A DNA stretch of 64,000 nt from Halomicrobium sp. LC1Hm (GCF_009617995.1 NZ_CP044129.1:1302001-1366000); one strand, 5' to 3'. Positions 1-8,834 are shown, numbered from the stretch's first letter. Notes: generated from the sequence alone by a model not told the origin. Translations and numbers: made by a program.

Positions 1-1170
1 GACGACGGGTCGGGACTTGCCCTGCTTGAGGCTGCCAGAGCGAACGGTCACGATGTCCTTGATCGGGCCGGTGCCCAGACGAGTGGCCAGCTGTGAGTCG
101 ATGCTGGTCCGTGTCGCGCCGGTGTCTGACTTCGCGAGGACCGTCTCGGTGCCCCGAGTCCCGGCGACCATCACCTCCTCGATGTAGCCGACGACGGCCG
201 GCGCTCTGGGTTCGGTCTCGACGGGCGTGGGCATGCATACTGGCTGGGAGTCGTCCAGCCGCTCTGCCAGCCGTTCGACGTCGTCGTCGGCCACGTTCCC
301 GCCGGCCGCTTCGATCGCCAGCCGTGCGATGTGGGGTGCCGGACTCGTCCCCGTGGCCTTGAACAGCCCTCGGAACCCGGCCGTCGGGTTGACTTCCAGG
401 ACGAAGTAGCCGTCGGCTCCCTCGATGATGTCGACACCGGCGTAGTCGAGTCCGAGCACGTCCGCGGCCGTCGTCGCCATGTCGGCCACTTCCGGTGGGA
501 GATCGTCGGTCACGTCCTCGACGTCGCCGCCGAGTGCGACGTTGGTCCGCCAGTCGCCGTCGGGTGCGTAGCGGTTCATCGCGCCGACGACGACGCCGTC
601 GACGACGTAGACGCGCAGGTCGTGGTTGCGCTGGTCGTCGACGTCGAGGTACTCCTGGAGGAACGCCTGTCGCAGGCCGACCTGGGGGTTGACGGGATCG
701 TCCAGATCGACGAGCCAGGTCCCGCCGCCGTGGGTCCCGATCGCGGTCTTGTACACTGCGCGGTCGCCGAAGCGAGCCCGTTCCTCGTTGAGTCGCTCGC
801 TGGACAGCGCCAGCAGGGCGTCTGGCACCGGGACGTCGGCCTCGGCCAGCGCCATCGTCGTCGCGAACTTGTGTAGCGCCGTCGTGATGGCTTCGGGCGG
901 GTTCAGCATCGGGACCAGCCGAGCCAGCGTGTGGGCGAGGCCGATCCCCTCGACGGGCTGTTCGTCGCTGGACAGGAGGAGTCGATTGACGACGACGTCC
1001 ACGTCCGGTTCCAGCGTCACGTCCCCGTCTCGCACGTCGACGGCCGTGTTCTCCGCGCGGAGCCACTCGGTGTCGTAGCCCAGCGCGTCGACGGCGTTCA
1101 GGATCGCCTTCGTCTCCTTGCTGTTGTGGAGGCTCAGAACGCCGACCGTCGGAGCCGCAGCGTCGTTCAT
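1..1170 (-). CDS. RimK-like ATP-grasp ligase with C-terminal retropepsin-like domain (partial)
   Basis: Runs off the left edge, so only 390 N-terminal codons are present. The ATG at 1170 gives MNDAAAPTVGVLSLHNSKET. The body is a RimK-type ATP-grasp fold: pre-ATP-grasp region about residues 1-100, a Gly-rich ATP loop (KTAIGTHGGGTW, about 140-150) and the metal/ATP-binding segment ending in VLEVNPTAGFRGLF (about 255-270). RimK-family enzymes add glutamate or related amino acids to protein or small-molecule acceptors. After about residue 320 there is a second domain with AKSDTGATRTSID (about 345-357), which matches the DTGA aspartyl-protease-like signature of the RimK-associated 'ATP-dependent zinc protease' family (PF05618). 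The substrate cannot be read from sequence. Transcribed away from the aspartoacylase-like gene. Confidence 0.85.
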   Translation of the reverse strand, partial: MNDAAAPTVGVLSLHNSKETKAILNAVDALGYDTEWLRAENTAVDVRDGDVTLEPDVDVVVNRLLLSSDEQPVEGIGLAHTLARLVPMLNPPEAITTALHKFATTMALAEADVPVPDALLALSSERLNEERARFGDRAVYKTAIGTHGGGTWLVDLDDPVNPQVGLRQAFLQEYLDVDDQRNHDLRVYVVDGVVVGAMNRYAPDGDWRTNVALGGDVEDVTDDLPPEVADMATTAADVLGLDYAGVDIIEGADGYFVLEVNPTAGFRGLFKATGTSPAPHIARLAIEAAGGNVADDDVERLAERLDDSQPVCMPTPVETEPRAPAVVGYIEEVMVAGTRGTETVLAKSDTGATRTSIDSQLATRLGTGPIKDIVTVRSGSLKQGKSRPVV

Positions 1171-1341
1171 ACGACTGGTGACTCCCACAGACGCCAAAGC
1201 CCTGACGGTCGTCAAGAGGCGAGGGGCGGCCGCCGATTGGGGTTCGCCGACAGTGTGTGCCCCATCGCTTCGTATCGAGGGCGCGACCGCGGCGGGATCG
1301 ACGGTCGGACCGGTTTTACCCTTCGGCGTCGATTGAGTGCT

Positions 1342-2361
1342 ATGGACGAAGCGCGGCCGTTCACCTACGACGGCGGACGGGTGGACCCCGGCGAGACCGA
1401 GAACGTTCGATACACGGTCAGCGAGACGTATCTCGGCGATCCCGTCCGGATGCCGGTCACGATCGTCAACGGCGAGGGCGCGGGACCGAGGCTGTTTCTC
1501 GCGGCGGCGGCCCACGGCGACGAACTCAACGGCGTCGAGGTCGTCCGCGAGGTCGCCCACGAGTGGGACCTCGCCGATCTCTGCGGGACGCTGGTCTGCT
1601 GTCCCGTCCTGAACGTTCCGGGTTTCATCGCCCAGCAGCGATATCTCCCCGTCTACGACCGGGACCTGAACCGCTCGTTTCCGGGCCGGGACGACTCGAC
1701 GGGCGCAAAGCGGATCGCCAACGAGATCTTCCGGAACTTCGTCGCACCGTGTGACTACGGGCTCGACTTCCACACCTCCACGCGCGGCCGGACCAACATG
1801 CTCCACGTGCGGGCCGACATGGCGGACGAGCGGGTTGCGCGACTGGCGAAGTCGTTCGCGACGAACGTCGTCATCGCTTCGGACGGTCCAGAGGGGACGC
1901 TGCGCCGCGAGGCAACCGACGCGGGCGTCCCGACCGTCACCGTCGAGATGGGGGAAGCCCACCGCTTCCAGCGGCCACTGATCGACCGGGCGCTCGTCGG
2001 CGTCCGGTCCGTCATGGCGGAGTTCGGCCTCCTACCCAGCGCGTGCGTTCATTGGCCGGGCTGGCGGACGATCATCGACGGGAGCGACGAGAAGACGTGG
2101 ATCCGGGCCGACGCTGGCGGTCTCGTCGATATGCACTTCGACCGCGGTGCCTTCGTCGAGGCGGGCGAACCGATCTGTACGATCGCCAACCCCTTCAAGA
2201 CCGACCGGACGGTCGTCGAAGCGCCGTTCACCGGGCTGCTGGTCGGGGTGCTGGAGAACCCGCTCGTCTACCCCGGCAACCCGCTCTGTCACCTCGTGAA
2301 ACTCGACGACCGGACCCAGCGCGCCCTGGAGCGCAACGGCGGGATCGACGATCGCCCGTGA
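1342..2361 (+). CDS. Succinylglutamate desuccinylase/aspartoacylase family zinc hydrolase
   Basis: 339 aa. The family hydrolyses N-acyl amino acids with a Zn ion in a carboxypeptidase-like fold. The visible zinc and catalytic elements are HGDE (His58, Glu61), DFHTSTRG (His144) and VEMGEAHR (Glu about 203). The C-terminal third (about 230-335) is a beta-rich biotinyl/lipoyl-like region (GGLVDMHFDRGAFVEAGEPI), common in the AstE/AspA superfamily. The ATG at 1342 follows GATTGAGTGCT and gives the first family-like residues; longer in-frame extension upstream lacks family similarity. It stands alone between the divergent RimK-like gene and the sdh operon. The exact substrate (acetyl-aspartate, succinylglutamate or another amide) is not determined. 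Confidence 0.88.
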   Translation: MDEARPFTYDGGRVDPGETENVRYTVSETYLGDPVRMPVTIVNGEGAGPRLFLAAAAHGDELNGVEVVREVAHEWDLADLCGTLVCCPVLNVPGFIAQQRYLPVYDRDLNRSFPGRDDSTGAKRIANEIFRNFVAPCDYGLDFHTSTRGRTNMLHVRADMADERVARLAKSFATNVVIASDGPEGTLRREATDAGVPTVTVEMGEAHRFQRPLIDRALVGVRSVMAEFGLLPSACVHWPGWRTIIDGSDEKTWIRADAGGLVDMHFDRGAFVEAGEPICTIANPFKTDRTVVEAPFTGLLVGVLENPLVYPGNPLCHLVKLDDRTQRALERNGGIDDRP

Positions 2362-2460
2362 GCGACGTGTCACGCAGAACGTGAACTACCGATCATGTTT
2401 GCCGGGAGCGCGCGTACGTTGTAGTAACTTCTATTTGTCCCCGCTCCAAGTGCTGGGTGT

Positions 2461-2856
2461 ATGAGTCAGTCTTACAATCGCGGCACCGTCGAGGACTTCG
2501 GACGGTGGCGGGACTTCTCGGCCGGGATGTGGGCGTGGATCTTCCACAAGTTCACCGGCTGGGTACTCGTCGGCTACCTCTTTACCCACATCGCCGTGCT
2601 GAGCACGGCGATCCAGGGGGAGGCACTGTACAACGGCACCCTGCAGGGACTCGAAGCCCTGCTCGTCGTTCGCTTCCTCGAGGTTGGCCTGCTCGCCGTC
2701 GCCGTCTTCCACATCCTCAACGGGCTCCGACTGCTGTTCGTCGATCTGGGGATCGGACTCGAAGCACAGGACAAGAGCTTCTACGCGTCGATGGTGCTGA
2801 CGGGCGCGATCGTCGTCGCCAGCATCCCGACGTTCCTCGGGGGGAAACTCGTCTAA
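2461..2856 (+). CDS. sdhC: Succinate dehydrogenase cytochrome b subunit SdhC
   Basis: 131 aa. Membrane anchor and heme b subunit of succinate:quinone oxidoreductase (complex II). Three transmembrane helices are visible (about 22-45, 60-85, 105-128). Candidate heme/quinone histidines lie in IFHKFTGW (His26), FTHIAVL (His41) and VAVFHILNG. First gene of sdhCDBA; its stop TAA overlaps the next ATG by one base (TAATG), which indicates translational coupling. The start ATG at 2461 is the first Met and gives the typical haloarchaeal N-terminus [19 protein letters not shown]. Identification is firm because of gene order and neighbours SdhB and SdhA. Confidence 0.95.
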   Translation: MSQSYNRGTVEDFGRWRDFSAGMWAWIFHKFTGWVLVGYLFTHIAVLSTAIQGEALYNGTLQGLEALLVVRFLEVGLLAVAVFHILNGLRLLFVDLGIGLEAQDKSFYASMVLTGAIVVASIPTFLGGKLV

Positions 2857-3221
2857 TGGCCGAACACTACTCCTCTTTCGAACGCAAAGGATCGCGGTGG
2901 CTGCTACAGCGGGTCACGGCCGTGTTCCTCGTGGGCGTGCTGGCCTTCCACTTCATGCTGCTTCACTTCGTCAACCACGCGGCCGAGGTGACGCTGGCCG
3001 GCACGACCGCGCGGATGAGTCAGGTCGGCTACTTCGCGACGATGTGGCTGTTCCTCGTGACCGCGACCTTCCACGGCGTCAACGGCGTCTACAACGCTCT
3101 CATCAACCAGGGTCTGACCGGGACTCGCAAGCGGGCGGTCAAGTGGGTGCTGGTCGTCGCCGGTGTCCTGCTGATCGCACAGGGAACCCGCGTCGCCGTC
3201 GCCATGACCAACCTGATCTAA
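2856..3221 (+). CDS. sdhD: Succinate dehydrogenase hydrophobic anchor SdhD
   Basis: 121 aa. Second membrane subunit of complex II, which forms the quinone site with SdhC. Three hydrophobic segments are visible (about 15-38, 52-72, 95-118). The motif LAFHFMLLHFVNHAAEV carries histidines in the position expected for heme b ligation. It begins at the ATG that overlaps the sdhC stop by one base, and ends two bases before the sdhB start (TAACCATG). These spacings place it in one transcript with sdhC and sdhB. Confidence 0.93.
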   Translation: MAEHYSSFERKGSRWLLQRVTAVFLVGVLAFHFMLLHFVNHAAEVTLAGTTARMSQVGYFATMWLFLVTATFHGVNGVYNALINQGLTGTRKRAVKWVLVVAGVLLIAQGTRVAVAMTNLI

Positions 3222-3223
3222 CC

Positions 3224-4111
3224 ATGAGTACGATCGAACAAGAGACAGAGACCGAGGAGACGACCGACGAGTCGGCCGAGCCGACTGTCGAATCACCGGG
3301 CGAGCGCCGCCGGGCGGAGAAACGCGAGCGGACCCAGGCCCGAGAGGACCAGCGCGTCGACGAGGAGATCGACTCCTCGGAGGAGACGATCACGCTCAAA
3401 GTCTTCCGCTACGACCCCGAAGTCGAGGGGAAAGAAGAGCCGCGGTTCGACGACTTCACCGTCCCCTTCCACAAGGGGATGACCGTCCTCGACGCGCTCA
3501 TCTACTCGCGGGACCACTACGACTCGTCGCTGACCTTCCGACACTCGTGTCGGCAGGCCGTCTGTGGTTCCGACGCCCTCTTCATCAACGGTCGCCAGCG
3601 GCTGGCCTGCAAGACCCAGATCGCCGATCTCGACGCCGGGACGATCCGGATCGAGCCGCTGCCCCACCAGGAGGTCGTCAAGGACCTGGTCGTCGACATG
3701 GAGCACTTCTACGACCAGATGGAGGCCGTCGAGCCGTACTTCGACGCCGACGAGCTGCCCGACGACGAACTCGAAGAGCAGCGCCAGGACCGCGAGAACC
3801 GCGAGAAGATCAAGATGTCCACGCGCTGTATCTGGTGTGGCGCGTGTATGTCCTCGTGTAACATCGCGGCCGGCGACAACGAGTACCTCGGGCCGGCGGC
3901 GATCAACAAGGCCTACCGCTTCGCGATGGACGAACGCGAGGGCGAGCAGCGCAAGCAGGAACGGCTCCGCATCATCGAGCAAGAACACGGCGTCTGGCGG
4001 TGCCAGACGCAGTTCTCCTGTACCGAGGTGTGCCCGAAGGACATCCCACTGACCGAGCACATCCAGGAGCTCAAACGGGAAGCAGTCAAGAACAACCTCA
4101 AGTTCTGGTAA
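3224..4111 (+). CDS. sdhB: Succinate dehydrogenase iron-sulfur subunit SdhB
   Basis: 295 aa. Carries electrons from the flavoprotein to quinone through three Fe-S clusters. The first cluster motif is Cys109, Cys114, Asp117 and Cys129 (CRQAVCGSD...C); Asp in the third position is also known in E. coli SdhB. The second motif is CIWCGACMSSC (Cys202, 205, 208, 212). The third is Cys260, Cys266 and Cys270 (CQTQFSCTEVCPKDIP). Residues 1-50 are a highly charged, disordered haloarchaeal extension rich in Glu, Asp and Arg. It lies two bases after sdhD and 18 bases before sdhA, inside the sdhCDBA operon. Confidence 0.97.
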   Translation: MSTIEQETETEETTDESAEPTVESPGERRRAEKRERTQAREDQRVDEEIDSSEETITLKVFRYDPEVEGKEEPRFDDFTVPFHKGMTVLDALIYSRDHYDSSLTFRHSCRQAVCGSDALFINGRQRLACKTQIADLDAGTIRIEPLPHQEVVKDLVVDMEHFYDQMEAVEPYFDADELPDDELEEQRQDRENREKIKMSTRCIWCGACMSSCNIAAGDNEYLGPAAINKAYRFAMDEREGEQRKQERLRIIEQEHGVWRCQTQFSCTEVCPKDIPLTEHIQELKREAVKNNLKFW

Positions 4112-4129
4112 TCCTAAGGGAGACTAACA

Positions 4130-6007
4130 ATGCACGAACACGACGTGATCGTGGTCGGTGCCGGCGGTGCCGGCCTCCGAGCGGCGATCGCAGCCGACGA
4201 AGAGGGTGCCGACGTGGCACTCGTCACGAAGCTCCACCCCGTCCGGAGCCACACGGGCGCGGCCGAGGGTGGCATCAACGCAGCACTGCGGGAGGGCGAC
4301 GACTGGGAACTCCACGCCTACGACACGATGAAGGGGTCGGACTATCTCGGGGACGCCCCCGCGATCGACACCTTCGCCCAGGACGCTCCCGAAGAGGTCG
4401 TCCAGATCGAGCACTGGGGAATGCCGTTCTCCCGCGAGGACGACGGCCGCGTCTCGCAGCGTCCGTTCGGCGGGATGTCGTTCCCGCGGACGACCTACGC
4501 CGGTGCGGAGACGGGCCACCACCTGCTGCACACGATGTACGAACAGGTCGTCAAACGAGGCATCGAGGTGTACGACGAGTGGTACGTCACCAACCTCGCC
4601 GTCACCGACCACGACGACCCGGAGGATCGCCACTGTCACGGGGCCGTCGCCTACGAGATCGCGACCGGCAACGTCGAGGGATTCTGGGCCCGCGACGGCG
4701 TCATCCTCGCGACCGGCGGTCTCGGACAGGCCTTCGATCACACGACGAACGCCGTCGCCAACACCGGCGACGGCTGTGCGATGGCCTACCGCGCGGGCGT
4801 CCCGCTCGAAGACATGGAGATGATCCAGTTCCACCCGACGACGCTGCCGTCGACGGGCGTCCTCATCTCCGAGGGGGTCCGTGGCGAAGGCGGGATCCTC
4901 TACAACGACGACGAAGAGCGGTTCATGTTCGAACACGGCTACGCGAACAACGACGGGGAACTCGCCTCTCGTGACGTGGTCTCGCGGGCCGAACTCACCG
5001 AGGTCAACGCGGGTCGTGGCATCGAGGACGAGTACGTCGACCTCGACATGCGCCACCTCGGCGAGGAGCGCATCCTCGACCGCCTGGAGAACATCCTCCA
5101 CCTCGCGGAGGACTTCGAGGGCGTCGACGGCCTCGACGAACCGATGCCGGTCAAGCCCGGCCAGCACTACGCCATGGGTGGCATCGAGACCGACGAGAAC
5201 GGCGAGACCTGTATCAGCGGGCTCTACGCCGCCGGTGAGACGGCCTGTGTCTCGCTGCACGGTGCCAACCGTCTCGGCGGCAACGCGCTGCCGGAACTGC
5301 TCGTGTTCGGCGCACGCGCCGGACACCACGCCGCCGGCAAGGACATGAAGACCGCCGAGATCGAGACCGGTCGCTCTGCCAAGAGCGAGGACGGCGACGT
5401 GTCGCCGCCGGTCCAGCCGGGTGCGATCCAGACTGGAGACGGGGACGTGGCCGCAGACGGCGGTGAGCGATCCGACGGATCGCGATCCTCGTCAGACCTC
5501 CGGGCTGACGGCGCGATGGTCGAGCCCAAGGAGACCCTGGAGCACACGGTCCAGCAGGAGCGAGAGCGAATCGAGACGCTGCTGGAAGCAGACGGCATCA
5601 ACCACGCCGAGGTCCGCTCGAACGTTCAGGAGACGATGACCGAGAACGTCAACGTCTTCCGCGAAGAAGAGAGCCTCAACGACGCGCTGCGTGACCTCCG
5701 TCGCGCACGCGAGCGCTACGAGGACGTCGCCGTCGCCGACCCGTCGCGCACCTACAACACGGACCTGATCCACACCATCGAGACGCGCAACATCCTGGAC
5801 GTGGCCGAAGCGATCACGCTCGGCGCGCTGGCCCGCGAAGAGTTCCGCGGCGCTCACTGGCGCGCGGAGTACCAGGAACGGCGCGACGAGGAGTGGATCA
5901 AGCACACGATGCTGGCCTGGGACGACGGGACGCCGGAGCTGTACTACAAGCCGGTCCTGCTCGAGAGCCAGTGGAAAGAGTACGAACCCAAAGAGCGGTC
6001 GTACTGA
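4130..6007 (+). CDS. sdhA: Succinate dehydrogenase flavoprotein SdhA
   Basis: 625 aa. Oxidises succinate to fumarate. The FAD-binding Rossmann motif GAGGAG is at residues 10-15 and the covalent-FAD histidine is in VRSHTGAAEGG (His41). HGANRLGGNALPELLVFG (about 378-395) is the conserved flavoprotein C-terminal FAD contact. Between about residues 410 and 468 there is a Gly/Asp/Ser-rich linker (SEDGDVSPPV to RADGAMVEP) that separates the FAD/capping part from the helical C-terminal domain. Haloarchaeal SdhA proteins vary here. At DNA level this linker holds two perfect inverted repeats (see 5467-5510). Last gene of the operon. Confidence 0.97.
   Translation: MHEHDVIVVGAGGAGLRAAIAADEEGADVALVTKLHPVRSHTGAAEGGINAALREGDDWELHAYDTMKGSDYLGDAPAIDTFAQDAPEEVVQIEHWGMPFSREDDGRVSQRPFGGMSFPRTTYAGAETGHHLLHTMYEQVVKRGIEVYDEWYVTNLAVTDHDDPEDRHCHGAVAYEIATGNVEGFWARDGVILATGGLGQAFDHTTNAVANTGDGCAMAYRAGVPLEDMEMIQFHPTTLPSTGVLISEGVRGEGGILYNDDEERFMFEHGYANNDGELASRDVVSRAELTEVNAGRGIEDEYVDLDMRHLGEERILDRLENILHLAEDFEGVDGLDEPMPVKPGQHYAMGGIETDENGETCISGLYAAGETACVSLHGANRLGGNALPELLVFGARAGHHAAGKDMKTAEIETGRSAKSEDGDVSPPVQPGAIQTGDGDVAADGGERSDGSRSSSDLRADGAMVEPKETLEHTVQQERERIETLLEADGINHAEVRSNVQETMTENVNVFREEESLNDALRDLRRARERYEDVAVADPSRTYNTDLIHTIETRNILDVAEAITLGALAREEFRGAHWRAEYQERRDEEWIKHTMLAWDDGTPELYYKPVLLESQWKEYEPKERSY
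5467..5510. repeat. Two consecutive inverted repeats in the SdhA linker
   Basis: GCGATCC-GAC-GGATCGC at 5467-5483 is a perfect 7-bp-arm palindrome. CGTCAG...CTGACG at 5490-5510 is a second one with 6-bp arms and a 9-base loop. Both lie in frame within the low-complexity SdhA linker, so they add codons without breaking the protein. Confidence 0.8.
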
Positions 6008-6100
6008 CCACGGCGTCGACCGCGATCGCCGGTCGTCCGTGGAGTCGACGCGTTTTCTCGACCCCAACCGCTTAGGGAGTGGCACACTTCCCTCGTGGTG

Positions 6101-7411
6101 ATGCGACTCACCGGGACCGTCGTCGCCGACAGCGACACCGTCTACGAGGACGGCGCGGTCGTCACGAGCGGCGACGAAATCGTCGCTGTCGGGGACCGCA
6201 AGCGCCTGGCCCAGCAGTACCCGGACCACGACAGTCGGTCGTTCGACATCGTCGCGCCGGGGCTGGTCGGCTCGCACGTCCACTCGGTACAGAGCCTTGG
6301 ACGGGGGATCGCAGACGACGAAGCGCTGCTGGACTGGCTCTTCGACCACGTCCTCCCGATGGAGGCCGCCATGGACGCCGCACAGATGCGGACCGCGGCG
6401 ACGCTTGGCTACATGGAGTGTCTGGCCAGCGGCGTCACGACCGTCGTCGACCACCTCTCGGTCGCCCACGCCGACCAGGCCTTCGAGGCGGCCGGCGAGA
6501 TCGGGATCCGTGGCCTGCTCGGCAAGGTGTTGATGGACCACGACGCCGGGGCGCTCCAGGAGGACACCGACGCGGCACTGGCCGAGTCCGAGCGCCTCAT
6601 CGAGCGGTATCACGGGGCCTTCGACGACCGGATTCGCTACGCCGTCACGCCGCGCTTTGCCGTCTCCTGTACCGAGCGCTGTCTCAGGGGTGCCCGCGAC
6701 CTCGCCGACGCCTACGACGACGTGCGCATCCACACGCACGCCAGCGAGAACCGCGACGAGATCCAGACGGTCGAAGACCGGACTGGCATGCGCAACGTCG
6801 AGTGGCTCGACGAGGTCGGGCTGACTGGGCCAGACGTGACGCTGGCCCACTGTGTCTGGACGGACGAGACCGAGCGGGCGATCCTCGCCGAGACCGACAC
6901 CACCGTCGTCCACTGTCCCAGCTCGAACATGAAACTCGCCAGCGGGATCGCACCCGTCGAGGGCTACTTGCAGCGGGGGATCACCGTCGCGCTGGGCAAC
7001 GACGGCCCTCCCTGCAACAACACGCTCGATCCGTTCACCGAGATGCGCCAGGCGGCTCTGCTGGCGAAGGTCGACGGGCTCGACGCGACGGGGCTGCCGG
7101 CGGCGACCGTCTTCCGGATGGCGACCGAGCACGGGGGACAGGCGACTGGCTTCGACGTGGGCGCTCTCGCGCCGGGGCGGCCCGCCGACGTGATCGGCCT
7201 CGCGACGGACACCGCCCGCTCGACGCCGGTTCACGACCCGCTCTCGCACCTCGTCTTCGCCGCCCACGGCGACGACGTTCGGTTCACGATGGTCGACGGC
7301 GAGGTCGTCTACGACGACGGCTCGTTCGCACGCGTGGACGGCGACGCCGTCCGTGCGGACGCTCGACGGCACGCAGACTCGATCTACGCTGAGATCTCGT
7401 CCAAGGATTAA
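6101..7411 (+). CDS. Amidohydrolase (TrzA/deoxyadenosine deaminase-type)
   Basis: 436 aa, metal-dependent TIM-barrel amidohydrolase. Members of this branch deaminate nucleosides or related heterocycles (5'-deoxyadenosine, S-adenosylhomocysteine, guanine-like bases). Metal-site elements are GSHVHSVQSLGRG (about 52-64, HxH), the second histidine in RIHTHASENRDE (about 210-221), LAHCVW (about 250) and the catalytic Asp in LGNDGPPCNNT (about 302). Two GTG codons precede the ATG at 6101 in frame (6095, 6098); the ATG gives MRLTGTVVADSD, the normal beta-strand start. It follows sdhA by 93 bases. Substrate is inferred only at subfamily level. Confidence 0.87.
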   Translation: MRLTGTVVADSDTVYEDGAVVTSGDEIVAVGDRKRLAQQYPDHDSRSFDIVAPGLVGSHVHSVQSLGRGIADDEALLDWLFDHVLPMEAAMDAAQMRTAATLGYMECLASGVTTVVDHLSVAHADQAFEAAGEIGIRGLLGKVLMDHDAGALQEDTDAALAESERLIERYHGAFDDRIRYAVTPRFAVSCTERCLRGARDLADAYDDVRIHTHASENRDEIQTVEDRTGMRNVEWLDEVGLTGPDVTLAHCVWTDETERAILAETDTTVVHCPSSNMKLASGIAPVEGYLQRGITVALGNDGPPCNNTLDPFTEMRQAALLAKVDGLDATGLPAATVFRMATEHGGQATGFDVGALAPGRPADVIGLATDTARSTPVHDPLSHLVFAAHGDDVRFTMVDGEVVYDDGSFARVDGDAVRADARRHADSIYAEISSKD

Positions 7412-7439
7412 TGGCCGTCTCGTCCCAACGACTGGCCGC

Positions 7440-7539
7440 GGAAGGGTGGCTCAGTGGTAGAGCGCCGTGGACCGACTCCAGCACCGGTCGACGGTCGTCC
7501 CCTTCAGGGCTTCGCGTGGTTCGAATCCCGCCCCTTCCA
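7440..7539 (+). tRNA. tRNA-like sequence with extra hairpin, probably degenerate
   Basis: The acceptor arms pair perfectly (GGAAGGG 7440-7446 with CCCTTCC 7532-7538, then A). The D arm is normal (GCTC-AGTGGTA-GAGC 7449-7463). The T loop TTCGAAT is present at 7520-7526, but the T stem is GCG-T-GG against CCCGC, so one T is bulged. Between D and T arms there are 49-50 bases instead of about 22. They contain a long hairpin (GCCGT-G-GACCG / CGGTC-G-ACGGT, 7464-7495) rather than a clean anticodon arm with U33. It could be a tRNA with an unusual intron or a decayed tRNA gene; no anticodon is assigned. Confidence 0.5.
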
Positions 7540-7888
7540 TCCGGCGTCGAGTGACGCCGAGCTACCGGTGTTTTCGTCGCGAACTATGCCGTTCGACGGG
7601 AGACCGGCGACCGACAGGACAGTGTCTCGTACGAGCGCTTCGGCTATCGATCGTGAAAAGCGTAGGAAAGGGGTGGTGGGTGGTGGTGGGTGGTGGCACC
7701 GGGATGGTGCCGTACTTACGCATTGACGGCGGATGGTAATAAATGCGTCGGCCAGTTATCAATGGCTATAATTAGAGCGGGCGACCGCCGTTCTCTCGTC
7801 TCTGATAGCACCGTTCGAGTGTTCCTCCCAGTACCGACGACCGATATCGACTCCGTGACGACTCTCCCGACGTAGTCGAGTCGGAAAC
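7540..7888. other. Intergenic region, no supported gene
   Basis: I see no credible coding frame. A G-rich run with GGGG/GGG tracts separated by TGGT lies at 7670-7697. From about 7715 to 7780 the sequence is unusually AT-rich for this genome (GGTAATAAATGC, CTATAATTAG) and could hold a promoter, but no gene follows on either strand. Confidence 0.6.
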
Positions 7889-8116
7889 TGTGTGGGACCG
7901 GATTCGAACCGGAAGAAGACTCGCTCACGCTCGTCTTCTAGGGCTCGAATCCTCGGGACGATTTTGCCACTCACGAGCTTGTTTGTGGCAAAAATGCGTG
8001 GGACCGGATTCGAACCTGCGGAAGACGGTCGGCCTCGCTTCACTCGGCCGCTGCGACTTCCCGGGTTCGAATCCTCGGGACGATTTTGCCACTCACGAGC
8101 TTGTTCGCGGCAAAAA
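7889..8116. repeat. Two tandem repeat units carrying copies of the tRNA-Leu 3' end
   Basis: Each unit begins with the complement of the tRNA-Leu T arm and acceptor end (TGYGTGGGACCGGATTCGAA; 7889 and 7995), identical to the real tRNA at 8117 apart from one base in the first unit. Each then has a variable hairpin, and ends with a conserved block (39 identical bases, 7945-7983 and 8067-8105) followed by GGCAAAAA. TTTTGCC and GGCAAAA inside that block are inverted repeats. Unit periods are 106 and 122 bp. On the tRNA strand, these units lie directly downstream of tRNA-Leu. Confidence 0.85.
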
Positions 8117-8201
<85 letters not shown>

Positions 8202-8333
8202 TCGTTGCGTCGTGCGCATTCAGTCCTATTCCGTGGTTGGGTAAAAGCGCTTTCGTTTGCGACTCTCCGCGCGAACCTCTCACACTCGCGACAAAGCGGG
8301 CATTTCAAATACGTTCGGTCCGCTACGGCCCGC

Positions 8334-8834
8334 ATGGCAAAATACTCGACCGGCAGTGGCAGTGGCAGCGCCGGCGAGAGCTGTGAACTCTGTGGCGCGT
8401 CCGACGCCGACCTCGAAACGGCGAACGTGGCGGGGGCGACGCTGCAGGTGTGTGCGGACTGCTCTCAGCACGGCGAGACCTCGAAAACCGAATCGTCCGA
8501 CGGTTCTCGTGGTGACCGAGACACCGATCGAAAGCGCCGTGCGGCCCAGAACGCGGCCAAGATGGCCGACGCACAGCAGTCCGACGCCTCCCACTGGGAG
8601 GACGGCACGAACTACGAGGACGACCAGCTCCCGTATCTCGTCTCCGAGTACGGCTCCGTGGTCACCGAGGCGCGCCAGGACGCGGGCCTCCAGACCCAGG
8701 AGCTGGCCGAGGAGCTGGATGTCGACGAATCCGACGTTCTCGCCGTCGAACAGGGCCGCGCGACGCAGGCCGGCGTCGGCGGGTCGGTCGTCGCCAAACT
8801 CGAAGACTTTCTCGACGTCGAGCTGGCCGAGTGA
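8334..8834 (+). CDS. MBF1-like zinc-ribbon HTH protein
   Basis: 166 aa. Archaeal homologue of multiprotein bridging factor 1, a transcription or translation cofactor. The N-terminus has a zinc ribbon (Cys17, Cys20, Cys40, Cys43: CELC...CADC). A charged linker follows, then a Cro/C1-type helix-turn-helix at about 105-165 (ARQDAGLQTQELAEELDVDE). The ATG at 8334 is preceded by a TATA-like ATTTCAAATA about 20 bases upstream, fitting a leaderless start; longer in-frame extension would run through the tRNA-Leu and repeats and is not believable. Confidence 0.9.
   Translation: MAKYSTGSGSGSAGESCELCGASDADLETANVAGATLQVCADCSQHGETSKTESSDGSRGDRDTDRKRRAAQNAAKMADAQQSDASHWEDGTNYEDDQLPYLVSEYGSVVTEARQDAGLQTQELAEELDVDESDVLAVEQGRATQAGVGGSVVAKLEDFLDVELAE

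Noticed and set aside
7464-7495. Reading the hairpin loop ACTCCAGC in the tRNA-like gene as a Trp anticodon loop
   Set aside because: CTCCAG matches the tRNA-Trp loop by chance; the stem spacing from the D arm is wrong and a proper tRNA-Trp lies at 46659-46839.
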